DNA from: Microbacterium sp. BK668
Lineage (GTDB): Bacteria > Actinomycetota > Actinomycetes > Actinomycetales > Microbacteriaceae
Reading direction: 5' to 3'
DNA length: 64,000 nucleotides
Assembly (NCBI RefSeq): GCF_004362195.1
Contig: NZ_SNWG01000004.1
Location: forward strand, 28,434 to 92,433
Position numbers and translations under genes: made by a program. Below the pieces are notes generated by a model, which was not told where the DNA came from, did no database searches, and saw only the letters and a program-made list of their open reading frames with translations. How positions within the stretch are numbered: position 1 is the first letter of the stretch; the number at the start of each line of letters is the position of its first letter. Positions 8,021 through 15,243 of this stretch are shown piece by piece.

Positions 8021-8028
8021 TTCGCGTC

Positions 8029-8034
8029 TACCTT
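8029..8034 (+). promoter_or_regulatory. Leaderless -10 box (TACCTT) of the DrrAB-like exporter
   Basis: TACCTT followed by six bases and ATG at 8041. No ribosome-binding site intervenes, so the mRNA probably starts at or next to the start codon. Confidence 0.6.
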
Positions 8035-8040
8035 CAAGGC

Positions 8041-9111
8041 ATGGCGAACGAACCGATCATCGAGGCCTCGCGCCTCACCAAGAGATTCCCCGATCAGCCC
8101 AAGAGGAACTCGAAGAAGAAGACGGTCGAGGCCGTGACCGACCTCACCTTCACCGTGCGCCGCGGCGAGCTCGTCGCGTTCCTCGGGCCGAACGGCGCCG
8201 GAAAGTCCACGAGCCTGCGTATGCTCACGACCCTCATCCCGCCGACGTCGGGCACCGCGCGCGTCGTCGGCCACGACATCCTGAGGCAGTCCGTCGACGT
8301 GCGTGCGCGCATCGGGTACGTCGGGCAGCTCACGAGCGGAAGCTTCGCGCAGCGGGTCCGCGACGAGCTCCTCAGCCAGGGCGCGTTCTACGGCATCGGC
8401 AAGCAGGCGGCGGCGCAGCGGGCCGACGAGCTCATCGAGTCGCTCGACCTCGCCTCTTTCGCGACGCGGACGGTGCAGCAGTTGAGCGGAGGGCAGAAGC
8501 GCCGGCTAGACATCGCGCTCGGGCTCATGCACGCGCCCCCGCTCCTGTTCCTCGACGAGCCGTCGACGGGGCTCGACCCGCAGAGCCGGGCGAACCTGTG
8601 GCAGCACATCCTCGACCTGCGCGCCGAGCACGGCACGACGGTCTTCCTCACGACGCACTACCTCGAGGAGGCTGATCGCTACGCCGAGCGGGTCATGGTC
8701 ATGGACAGAGGACGTGTCATCGCCGACGACACCGCGACGGCGCTCAAGGCCAACCTCGCGGGCGACGTGCTGACGTTCGGCTTCGGCTCGGACGAAGAGG
8801 CGTCGCGCGCGGTGGGGGTCGTGCAGGGACTGACCGATCGCGAGGTGCGGCGCGAGGGCGAGGCATCCATCGTCCTCACCGTTCCGGACGGCGACGGTCT
8901 GCTGCCGACTGCGGTGCGGGAACTGGATGCCGTGGGCCTCCGCGTCCGGACGGCGACCGGTGTGCCGCCGACGCTCGACGACGTCTTCCTCGCGCTGACG
9001 GGTCGCACGCTGCGGGAGGCGGGCGAGGGCGCCGGCGCCGGAGAAGAGCAGGACGAAGCGGATGCCTCGACCGAGGCATCCGCGCACGACAAGGCGGGAG
9101 CCAGCCGATGA
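8041..9111 (+). CDS. ABC transporter ATP-binding protein, daunorubicin-resistance (DrrA) type
   Basis: 356 residues. Walker A GPNGAGKST (69-77), signature LSGGQKRRLD, Walker B LLFLDEPSTGLD and the switch histidine in LTTHYLEEAD are all intact. The C-terminal extension after about 235 (DRGRVIADDT, then PTLDDVFLALTGRTL) is the DrrA-type regulatory domain. It drives export by the permease encoded next; the two genes overlap by four bases (ATGA). The last 25 residues are Ala/Glu/Asp-rich and dispensable-looking. A divergent WYL regulator and operator suggest induction by a ligand, perhaps a toxic small molecule. Confidence 0.95.
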   Translation: MANEPIIEASRLTKRFPDQPKRNSKKKTVEAVTDLTFTVRRGELVAFLGPNGAGKSTSLRMLTTLIPPTSGTARVVGHDILRQSVDVRARIGYVGQLTSGSFAQRVRDELLSQGAFYGIGKQAAAQRADELIESLDLASFATRTVQQLSGGQKRRLDIALGLMHAPPLLFLDEPSTGLDPQSRANLWQHILDLRAEHGTTVFLTTHYLEEADRYAERVMVMDRGRVIADDTATALKANLAGDVLTFGFGSDEEASRAVGVVQGLTDREVRREGEASIVLTVPDGDGLLPTAVRELDAVGLRVRTATGVPPTLDDVFLALTGRTLREAGEGAGAGEEQDEADASTEASAHDKAGASR

Positions 9112-9896
9112 CCACTTCGACCACACCCGACACGGCCGTGCGGCAGAACGCCGCGCGCGACACGTGGAACGTCCTCACGCGGGAGCTCAAGCCCGTCGTG
9201 CGGGATCCCTTCACGCTCATCTTCAGCCTCGTGCAGCCGCTGGTGTTCCTGGGACTGTTCGCGCCGCTGCTCATCGGGTCGTCGGGGCAGCCGCCGGCGG
9301 AGACGCTGCAGTGGTTCGTCCCCGGAGTGCTCGTGATGATCGTGCTGTTCGGCACGGGGGCAACCGGGTCGAACCTGCAGTACGAGATGATGACCGGCTC
9401 GCACGAGCGCACCCTCGTCGCGCCGCTGTCGCGGGCGTCGCTGCTCGTCGGCCGTGCGCTCAAGGAGATCGCGCCGATCGTCGTGCTGGCGGTGCTCATC
9501 GTGCTGATCGCGTGGCCGTTCGGGTTCTCGATCAACCCGGCAGGGCTCGTGATCGGGCTCGCGCTGCTGGCCGTGTTCGGGGTCGGCCTCGGGTCGCTCT
9601 CGTACACGCTCGCGCTCAAGACGAAGGACCGCGAGTGGCTCTTCTGGGGCGTGCAGCAGACGCTGATCTTCCCGCTGCTGATCCTCTCGGGGATGCTCCT
9701 GCCGCTGGATGACGGACCGGCCTGGATGAAGGCCGTCGCAGCGGTGAACCCGGTGAACTGGGTCGTGCAGGCCGAGCGCGCGCTCTTCGCGGGCGATCTC
9801 GGCGCGATCACGGTGCTGTGGGGGTGGGTCGCGGCGCTGATCCTCGCGGCGCTGGGGCTCTGGGCCGGCGTGAGGGCGATCCGCACCTCGAGCTGA
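9108..9896 (+). CDS. ABC-2 type permease, DrrB family
   Basis: 262 residues with about six membrane helices: FTLIFSLVQPLVFLGLF, VPGVLVMIVLFGTG, IVVLAVLIVLIAWPF, LVIGLALLAVFGVG, LIFPLLILSGMLLPL and LILAALGLWAGV. ABC-2 permeases of this type export drugs, lipids or glycolipids with a dimer of the ATPase. The start overlaps the stop of the ATPase gene (ATGA), which implies translational coupling. The motif SGMLLPLDDGPAWMKAVAAVNP near the end matches DrrB-like proteins. A strong hairpin terminator follows at 9906. Confidence 0.93.
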   Translation: MTTSTTPDTAVRQNAARDTWNVLTRELKPVVRDPFTLIFSLVQPLVFLGLFAPLLIGSSGQPPAETLQWFVPGVLVMIVLFGTGATGSNLQYEMMTGSHERTLVAPLSRASLLVGRALKEIAPIVVLAVLIVLIAWPFGFSINPAGLVIGLALLAVFGVGLGSLSYTLALKTKDREWLFWGVQQTLIFPLLILSGMLLPLDDGPAWMKAVAAVNPVNWVVQAERALFAGDLGAITVLWGWVAALILAALGLWAGVRAIRTSS

Positions 9897-9905
9897 GGCG
9901 TGCCG

Positions 9906-9945
9906 AAGCGCCCCGGACCCGCGTTTCCCGTGGGTCCGGGGCGTT
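9906..9945 (+). terminator. Hairpin terminator after the DrrAB-like operon
   Basis: AAGCGCCCCGGACCC (9906-9920) pairs with GGGTCCGGGGCGTT (9932-9945) around an 11-base loop, and is followed by TCGTCT. A long GC-rich stem right after the operon supports intrinsic termination despite the short T tract. Confidence 0.75.
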
Positions 9946-10013
9946 TCGTCTCGCGGGGGTCGGGGTCCGCTCCCGGTCGTTGAGCGGAGGCGCGAAGCGC
10001 CGGAGACGAGACG
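9942..10013. repeat. REP-like inverted element (family copy)
   Basis: GCGTTTCGTCTCG at 9942-9954 and CCGGTCGTTGAGCGGAGG from 9973, ending GGAGACGAGACG at about 10013, are opposite ends of the same repeat family found at 1.8 and 55.1-55.4 kb. The centre here is diverged (GCGCGAAGCGCC). It overlaps the terminator tail. The rest of the 239-base gap holds the promoter of the next gene. Confidence 0.65.
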
Positions 10014-10122
10014 TCCGAGGCCGACGCATCCACCCAGGCGAGAACAGCACGGGACGATAACGATTGCCGCGGGGGCCGTCCACAGCGTGCACGGACGGGC
10101 GAATCCCCAGGCTGGCCCCGCT

Positions 10123-10128
10123 TATGCT
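10123..10128 (+). promoter_or_regulatory. Leaderless -10 box (TATGCT)
   Basis: TATGCT with seven bases to the ATG at 10136. This spacing decides the start: the longer upstream reading frame would put the promoter inside the gene. Confidence 0.55.
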
Positions 10129-10135
10129 TCTCCGC

Positions 10136-13100
10136 ATGCCAACGGCGCGCCGAAGGGGGATCCTCGCAGCCGTCACCGCCATCGTCCTCCTCGCCTTGGG
10201 CCTCGGAGTGGGAGTCGCCGTCGGTGATGCGCTCGGGATCCGCACCGAACCTTCCACCCAGATGACGCCGGCCGACCCCGTCGTGCCGGCGGTCCAGCAA
10301 CCGGTCTTCCCGCCCGAGTTCACGACGATCGTCGCTCCCGGCACGCCTCGCGTGACGGCGGCTCTCGACGAGCTGACGGATGCCGCGGCATCCGCCACCG
10401 AGAAGAACGGCGAGGCGACGCTGACGGTCGTCGCCGGAGAGGGCGACAGCGCCGACGACTCGTACACGCTGAGCGGGAACCCGACGGCGCTGCGGATCGA
10501 TGCGTCCAGCGAGGCCGGCGCGGCGCGCGGGATCTACGACATCGCCGACTCCATCCGCATCGGCTCGCCGGTCGAGGCGCTGATCGGCGAGCATCCGGCG
10601 GCGGAGCTGCCCCTGCGGATGGTCGACCTCGGGGCGGTCGGGGTGGATCCCGACCCGTCGCAGTGGGCGGACGGCACCGACTACTCGCATGTCTCGCGCG
10701 CGTTCGAGGACGTCTACCTCTCCGAGCCGCCCTACATCGATCAGGACGCCCTGACCGCCGCCTACGACGAGTGGGACGAGTTCCTGCGGCACTCCGTCGC
10801 CAACGGCTACAACGCCGTCTCGTGGCCCGGGTTCATCGAGTTCGCCACCTTCGCCGACGTGCCGGGCGGGCCCGTCTACCCCGAGGGCGACCCCCACGTC
10901 GCGCGGGCCCTCGCCTTGCGTGGCGCTTTCGGGCCGTTCTGGGACCGGGCGGCCGAGCTCGGCGTCGACATCTACCTGCGCACCGACATGCCGATGCTCA
11001 CGCCCGAGCTCGCGGACTTCTTCGACGCGCAGTTCGGCGGACTCGACACCGAGAACCCCGAGCTCTGGCAGACCTATACGGCGGCCCTCGACGAGCTCTA
11101 CGCGGCGGAACCCGCGCTCTCGGGCATCCTCATCCGCATCGGCGAGGGTGGCAACGTCTACCAGGAGCCGGGCTGGGACTACTACTCCGAGATCGCCGTC
11201 CGCTCGGTCGCCGCCGTCCGGACGATGCTCGAGACGTACGCGGCGCAGGCCGAGGCATCCGATCGTGACGTCATCTTCCGCACGTGGAGCGTCGGCATCG
11301 GCGACGTCGGCGACATGCACACCGACCAGGAGTCGTACCGGCAGGTGCTCGACGGCATCGATTCGCCCGCCCTGATCGTGTCGACGAAGTACACGCTCGG
11401 CGACTTCTACTCGTGGCTGCCGCTCAACGACACCCTCGAGATCGGCGATCAGCGCCGCATCGTCGAGTTCCAGAGCCGCCGCGAGTTCGAGGCGTTCGGC
11501 TCGTTCCCCAACGACCTCGGATCCGAGTACCAGTGGGCGCTGCAGACGCTCCTCGCGGCGAACCCGAACATCGAGGGCATCTGGACCTGGACCCAGGACG
11601 GCGGCCCGTGGCGCGCCGGCCCGATGTCGCTGTATCTGAAGAGCGGGTTCTGGCAGCTCTACGAGCTCAACACGCAGACCGCCGCGGCGCTCGCCCGCGA
11701 CCCCGACGCCGACATCGGCCAGGTCACCGTCGATTGGGCGAGGGAGTGGTTCTCGGAGGACCCGGCAACGGTCCGAGCCATCGCCGACGCGATGGCGCTC
11801 TCGCGCGACGCGATCACGCAGGGCCTCTACATCGAGCCGTTCGCCGAGCAGCGCACGTTCGCCCTCGGCCTCGAGCCGCCGCCGCAGATGTGGATCTTCG
11901 AGTGGGACATCCTCACCGGCGACTCCGCGACGCTCGGCGTCATCTACGAGATCGCACAGGACCGGCTCGACGAGACGATTGCGGCAGGGCACGAGGCGGT
12001 CGCGAAGGCCGAGGAGATGCGAGACCTCGTGGCGGGGACGGATGCCTCGACGTGGCGCGACGCCGAGCTGCGCGATGCTTTCGTCGGCGCGATGGACTAC
12101 CAGTCCGACGTGCTTCGGCTGCTGGGCGCGTACCGCGAGATGTTCCTGGAGCAGATGCGCTGGCACGACACCCTCTCGCCCGAGGCGGAGGCCGCGTGGC
12201 AGCAGGCGCGTGACGAGTTCGGGGCGCTCGCCGATCAGCACCTCGCGACCTACACGGGCGACATCGACCACCCCGCCTGGAACCTCGACGCCGCTCTGCA
12301 GTTCGAGCAGCGTGCCGACCGGGACGAGGCGATGGCCTGGATCGCGCGGATCCTGCTCGTCCTCGCCCTCGCGTGGGTCGTCATCGGCATGGCCGCGACC
12401 CGCACTCGGCTCGTGCGGCGGCCCGGCGCCGCCGCGGCGCGTGTCACGTGGCTCGCGGCGACCCGGCCGTGGCGTGCGCAGGAGTCGACGCTCGGCCTTC
12501 TGCCGCTCGACCGGTGGCTGCTGCTCATCGTGCCGGGCGCGCTCCTGGTCGGAACGCGCGCCGTGCAGACCTCGTTCCTCTCCTGGACGCACCTCGCCGT
12601 CGTGCTCGCGGCGTGGCTCATCTTCGCTCTCGCACTCGATCTCCTTGTGACGCGCAAGCGCTCCCCGTGGCCCGTGCTCGCGGCGGTCGGCGGGGTGATC
12701 GTCTTCCGCTGCATCGTCACGCTCGCAGCGCTGTCGGTCACCGGGCCCGGCGGGTACTGGTTCGCGTTCTGGACCGACCCGGTGCGGCGCACCCTCTACA
12801 TCGGAGTCGCGTTCGCGCTGTTCCTGTGGGTCTTCGTCGCCGCCGGCTGGGCGCTCTCGACGCAGCTCGGCCGACGTCGTGCGACGGGCGCCGTGCTCGC
12901 GGCGATCGGCGCGGCGCTCGCGATCCCCGCGACCGTCGTCGCGATCATCGGCCTCGAGCCGTCGCTGTCGCTGTGGAACGACCAGCTGGGACTTCTCCCG
13001 TGGGGGCTCGCGCGCATCCTCGGGCTCACGACGTACCTCGAGATCCCCGCCGATACGGCGTGGTGGGCGGCGGCGTTCGGCGCCCTCCTGGTCGGGATCG

Positions 13101-13189
13101 GCGTGCTGCTCACTGTTCCGTGGGGTCGTCGCCGCGGGGGCGCTGGTCGGAGCGCCGAGGCGGGGCATCCCGAACCCGTCCACGGCTAG
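10136..13189 (+). CDS. Large membrane-tethered glycoside-hydrolase-like protein (alpha-glucuronidase N-domain/GH20b type) with C-terminal TM bundle
   Basis: 1017 residues. A signal-anchor helix (about 8-30, ILAAVTAIVLLALGLGVGVAV) is followed by an outside part of about 700 residues. Its first 110 residues include LSGNPTALRIDASSEAGAAR and GIYDIADSIRIG, resembling the N-terminal domain of GH67/GH20 enzymes that lies before a catalytic TIM barrel. Barrel-like segments follow (LRMVDLGAVG, GILIRIGEGGNVY, WTWTQDGGPW) with several exposed Glu/Asp and Trp. From about residue 735 there are seven TM helices. Wholly soluble alpha-glucuronidases lack such a membrane bundle. Substrate and catalytic residues cannot be assigned with confidence. 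The gene is alone in its transcription unit and could serve cell-envelope glycan sensing, remodelling or degradation. Confidence 0.75.
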   Translation: MPTARRRGILAAVTAIVLLALGLGVGVAVGDALGIRTEPSTQMTPADPVVPAVQQPVFPPEFTTIVAPGTPRVTAALDELTDAAASATEKNGEATLTVVAGEGDSADDSYTLSGNPTALRIDASSEAGAARGIYDIADSIRIGSPVEALIGEHPAAELPLRMVDLGAVGVDPDPSQWADGTDYSHVSRAFEDVYLSEPPYIDQDALTAAYDEWDEFLRHSVANGYNAVSWPGFIEFATFADVPGGPVYPEGDPHVARALALRGAFGPFWDRAAELGVDIYLRTDMPMLTPELADFFDAQFGGLDTENPELWQTYTAALDELYAAEPALSGILIRIGEGGNVYQEPGWDYYSEIAVRSVAAVRTMLETYAAQAEASDRDVIFRTWSVGIGDVGDMHTDQESYRQVLDGIDSPALIVSTKYTLGDFYSWLPLNDTLEIGDQRRIVEFQSRREFEAFGSFPNDLGSEYQWALQTLLAANPNIEGIWTWTQDGGPWRAGPMSLYLKSGFWQLYELNTQTAAALARDPDADIGQVTVDWAREWFSEDPATVRAIADAMALSRDAITQGLYIEPFAEQRTFALGLEPPPQMWIFEWDILTGDSATLGVIYEIAQDRLDETIAAGHEAVAKAEEMRDLVAGTDASTWRDAELRDAFVGAMDYQSDVLRLLGAYREMFLEQMRWHDTLSPEAEAAWQQARDEFGALADQHLATYTGDIDHPAWNLDAALQFEQRADRDEAMAWIARILLVLALAWVVIGMAATRTRLVRRPGAAAARVTWLAATRPWRAQESTLGLLPLDRWLLLIVPGALLVGTRAVQTSFLSWTHLAVVLAAWLIFALALDLLVTRKRSPWPVLAAVGGVIVFRCIVTLAALSVTGPGGYWFAFWTDPVRRTLYIGVAFALFLWVFVAAGWALSTQLGRRRATGAVLAAIGAALAIPATVVAIIGLEPSLSLWNDQLGLLPWGLARILGLTTYLEIPADTAWWAAAFGALLVGIGVLLTVPWGRRRGGAGRSAEAGHPEPVHG

Positions 13190-13366
13190 CGCTGCGGGGC
13201 ATGCGTCCCGTCGCGGTGGGTCGAGTACCGGGGGGTTTGTCGAGCGTGCCGAAGGCTTGACCCGCACCCCGAGCCCCGACTCGGAGACGGGGAGCTGCCG
13301 CAGCGGCACGGGGCTAGGCTGGCGCCACGCGCGCTCGCCCGCGCGCGCCGAGCGCGGGAGACGCGG

Positions 13367-14164
13367 ATGTCGAAGAAGAAGTCCAAGGACGGCGGCCTGA
13401 GCGGCAAGAAGTACGACAAGGAGCTCAAGAAGCTGCACGTCGAGCTCGTCAAGCTGCAGGACTGGGTCAAGCACGAGGGCGTCAAGATCTGCATCGTGTT
13501 CGAGGGGCGCGACGGCGCAGGCAAGGGCGGCGTCATCAAGGCGCTGACCGAGCGCGTGAGTCCCCGGGTCTTCCGCGTCGTGGCGCTGCCCGCACCGACG
13601 GAGCGCGAGCTGAGCCAGATGTACATCCAGCGGTACGTGAAGCACTTCCCGGCCGCGGGCGAGGTCGTCATCTTCGACCGCTCCTGGTACAACCGCGCCG
13701 GCGTCGAGCGGGTCATGGGCTTCACCGACGACGAGACGGCCGACAGGTTCCTGGCGCAGGTGCCGCTCGTCGAGAAGGCGATGATCGACTCGGGCATCGT
13801 CCTGTTCAAGTACTGGCTCGAGGTGAGCCCGGAGGAGCAGACCAGGCGCCTGGAGGACCGCATCTCCGACGGACGCAAGACCTGGAAGCTCTCGCCCATG
13901 GACCTGAAGTCTTACAACCGCTGGTACGACTACTCCCGAGCCCGCGACAAGATGTTCGCCGCGACCGACACCGACTTCGCGCCGTGGAACGTCGCCGTCT
14001 CGGACGACAAGGAGAAGGCGCGGCTCAACATCATCTCGCACCTGCTGTCGATGATCCCCTACGTCGAGATCCCGCGCGAAGAGCCCCTGCTCCCCGCGCG
14101 CCAGGAGCCGGGCGACTACGTCGAGCCCGACTACCCCTACCGCTACGTCCCCGAGACCTACTGA
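13367..14164 (+). CDS. ppk2: Polyphosphate kinase 2 (PPK2)
   Basis: 265 residues. PPK2 moves phosphate between inorganic polyphosphate and nucleoside di- or monophosphates. The Walker A-like loop is GRDGAGKGG (47-55), and the second hallmark FDRSWYNRAGVERVMGF (104-120) is intact. YIQRYVKHFPAAGEVVIFD before it and KYWLEVSPEEQTRRLEDR after it fit class I-like enzymes that make ADP/ATP or GTP from polyphosphate, but the preferred direction cannot be read. The N-terminal 25 residues are Lys-rich (MSKKKSKDGGLSGKKYDKEL). A TAGGCT box at 13316 and a GC-rich hairpin in the leader precede the ATG; GGGAG is the likely ribosome-binding site. The CHAD gene follows 75 bases downstream. Confidence 0.95.
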   Translation: MSKKKSKDGGLSGKKYDKELKKLHVELVKLQDWVKHEGVKICIVFEGRDGAGKGGVIKALTERVSPRVFRVVALPAPTERELSQMYIQRYVKHFPAAGEVVIFDRSWYNRAGVERVMGFTDDETADRFLAQVPLVEKAMIDSGIVLFKYWLEVSPEEQTRRLEDRISDGRKTWKLSPMDLKSYNRWYDYSRARDKMFAATDTDFAPWNVAVSDDKEKARLNIISHLLSMIPYVEIPREEPLLPARQEPGDYVEPDYPYRYVPETY

Positions 14165-14227
14165 GGCGGCTGCGTCGCGGCGGGTTGACGCCGGGTCGGG
14201 TCCCGGCGGGGTGGTTGGTCCGCTGGC

Positions 14228-14233
14228 TAGGCT
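14228..14233 (+). promoter_or_regulatory. Leaderless -10 box (TAGGCT) of the CHAD gene
   Basis: TAGGCT followed by six bases and the ATG at 14240. The CHAD gene therefore seems to have its own promoter besides any read-through from ppk2. Confidence 0.6.
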
Positions 14234-14239
14234 CGGGAG

Positions 14240-15121
14240 ATGGCGAACGGTCACGCGACATTCACGAGGCGCGAGGTCGTCGTCGTCGCGCTCCACACCG
14301 CCGCGGCGGAGGTCGCCGAGACGGCTCCGGCCGCCCTCGCGGACGAGCCCGACGGCGTGCACCAGCACCGCGTGCGTGTGCGACGGCTGCGGAGCGTGCT
14401 CGCGGGCTTCCGCGACGTGCTCGACGAGCCGGCCGCGGAGGCCGTCCGGGTCGAGTACAGGGAATGGGGTCGCGAGCTCGGAGTCGTGCGCGACATCGAG
14501 GTGCGCGCCGACGTCGCCGAGGGCGAGCTCGCCGACGCCGGCATCGACGATCCGCGGATGCGCCGGCGACTCGTGGAGAGCGAGCGCGACGCCTACGCGC
14601 GGGCGCACGCGCGGCTCGTGGAGCTCGCGGCGCTGCCCCGGGCCGAGAAGCGGAGACGGGCGCTGGACGCGCTGGTCGCAGCATCCGTCGTCCGCGATCC
14701 CGACGCGGACGCCGCACCGTTCGTCGCCACCGTCCTCGCGAAGCAGGCGCGCCGCCTGCGCAAGGCGGTCGGACGGATCGACGGATCGGAGGACTCCTAC
14801 CACGCCGTCCGCAAGGCCGCCCGACGGCTGCGGTACGTGGCGGAGGCGACGGCGCGGGCCGCGCCGGGTCTGTACGTCGAGCAGGTCGCCGAGCTCGCCG
14901 TCGTCGGTGACGCGCTGCACGACGCCCTCGGCGGGCATCGCGACGCGCTGCTCTTCGCCGATCACCTCGAGCGCGAGGCCGTGAGAGCCGCGCGGGCGGG
15001 CGAGCCGGTCGACGCCTACCCTGTGATCGAGGCCTCGGCGCGCGCGGCGGCCGCGAAGAAGCTGACCGCGCTGCCGGACGCGATGCGGAGACTCCGCGCC
15101 GCAGCATCCGATCTCCGCTGA
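14240..15121 (+). CDS. CHAD domain protein (predicted polyphosphate-binding)
   Basis: 293 residues, all helical, Arg- and Ala-rich. The two CHAD signature helices are visible: VHQHRVRVRRLRSVLAGF (about 40-57) with LGVVRDIEV after it, and the second, degenerate copy YHAVRKAARRLRYVAE (about 191-206) with the conserved His/Arg/Lys face. CHAD domains bind inorganic polyphosphate through these basic residues and often occur beside polyphosphate enzymes. Here the gene directly follows ppk2 on the same strand, which supports a joint role, for example tethering or protecting polyphosphate. There is no CYTH (triphosphatase) domain in this protein, unlike many CHAD proteins. Confidence 0.9.
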   Translation: MANGHATFTRREVVVVALHTAAAEVAETAPAALADEPDGVHQHRVRVRRLRSVLAGFRDVLDEPAAEAVRVEYREWGRELGVVRDIEVRADVAEGELADAGIDDPRMRRRLVESERDAYARAHARLVELAALPRAEKRRRALDALVAASVVRDPDADAAPFVATVLAKQARRLRKAVGRIDGSEDSYHAVRKAARRLRYVAEATARAAPGLYVEQVAELAVVGDALHDALGGHRDALLFADHLEREAVRAARAGEPVDAYPVIEASARAAAAKKLTALPDAMRRLRAAASDLR

Positions 15122-15228
15122 CCGAGCCACCGACGGCGCAGGCTGTCGCCACCCGCGGCGAACGGCGGGGGCATCCCGCGAGCCATGCCGACCTCGACGA
15201 GGGCCACGCTGCTGTCGGGCGTCGCGCC

Positions 15229-15234
15229 TAGACT
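15229..15234 (+). promoter_or_regulatory. -10 box (TAGACT) of pcrA, leaderless type
   Basis: TAGACT with nine bases to the ATG at 15244 and no ribosome-binding site between. Confidence 0.5.
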
Positions 15235-15243
15235 TGTCGGGCC

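Noticed and set aside
8876..15130. Extremely long open frame on the minus strand (over 2000 codons)
   Set aside because: It lies antisense to well-supported genes (ABC exporter, glycosidase-like protein, PPK2, CHAD). Very GC-rich codon usage in those genes leaves the opposite frame open; the translation is Arg/Gly/His-rich without domains.
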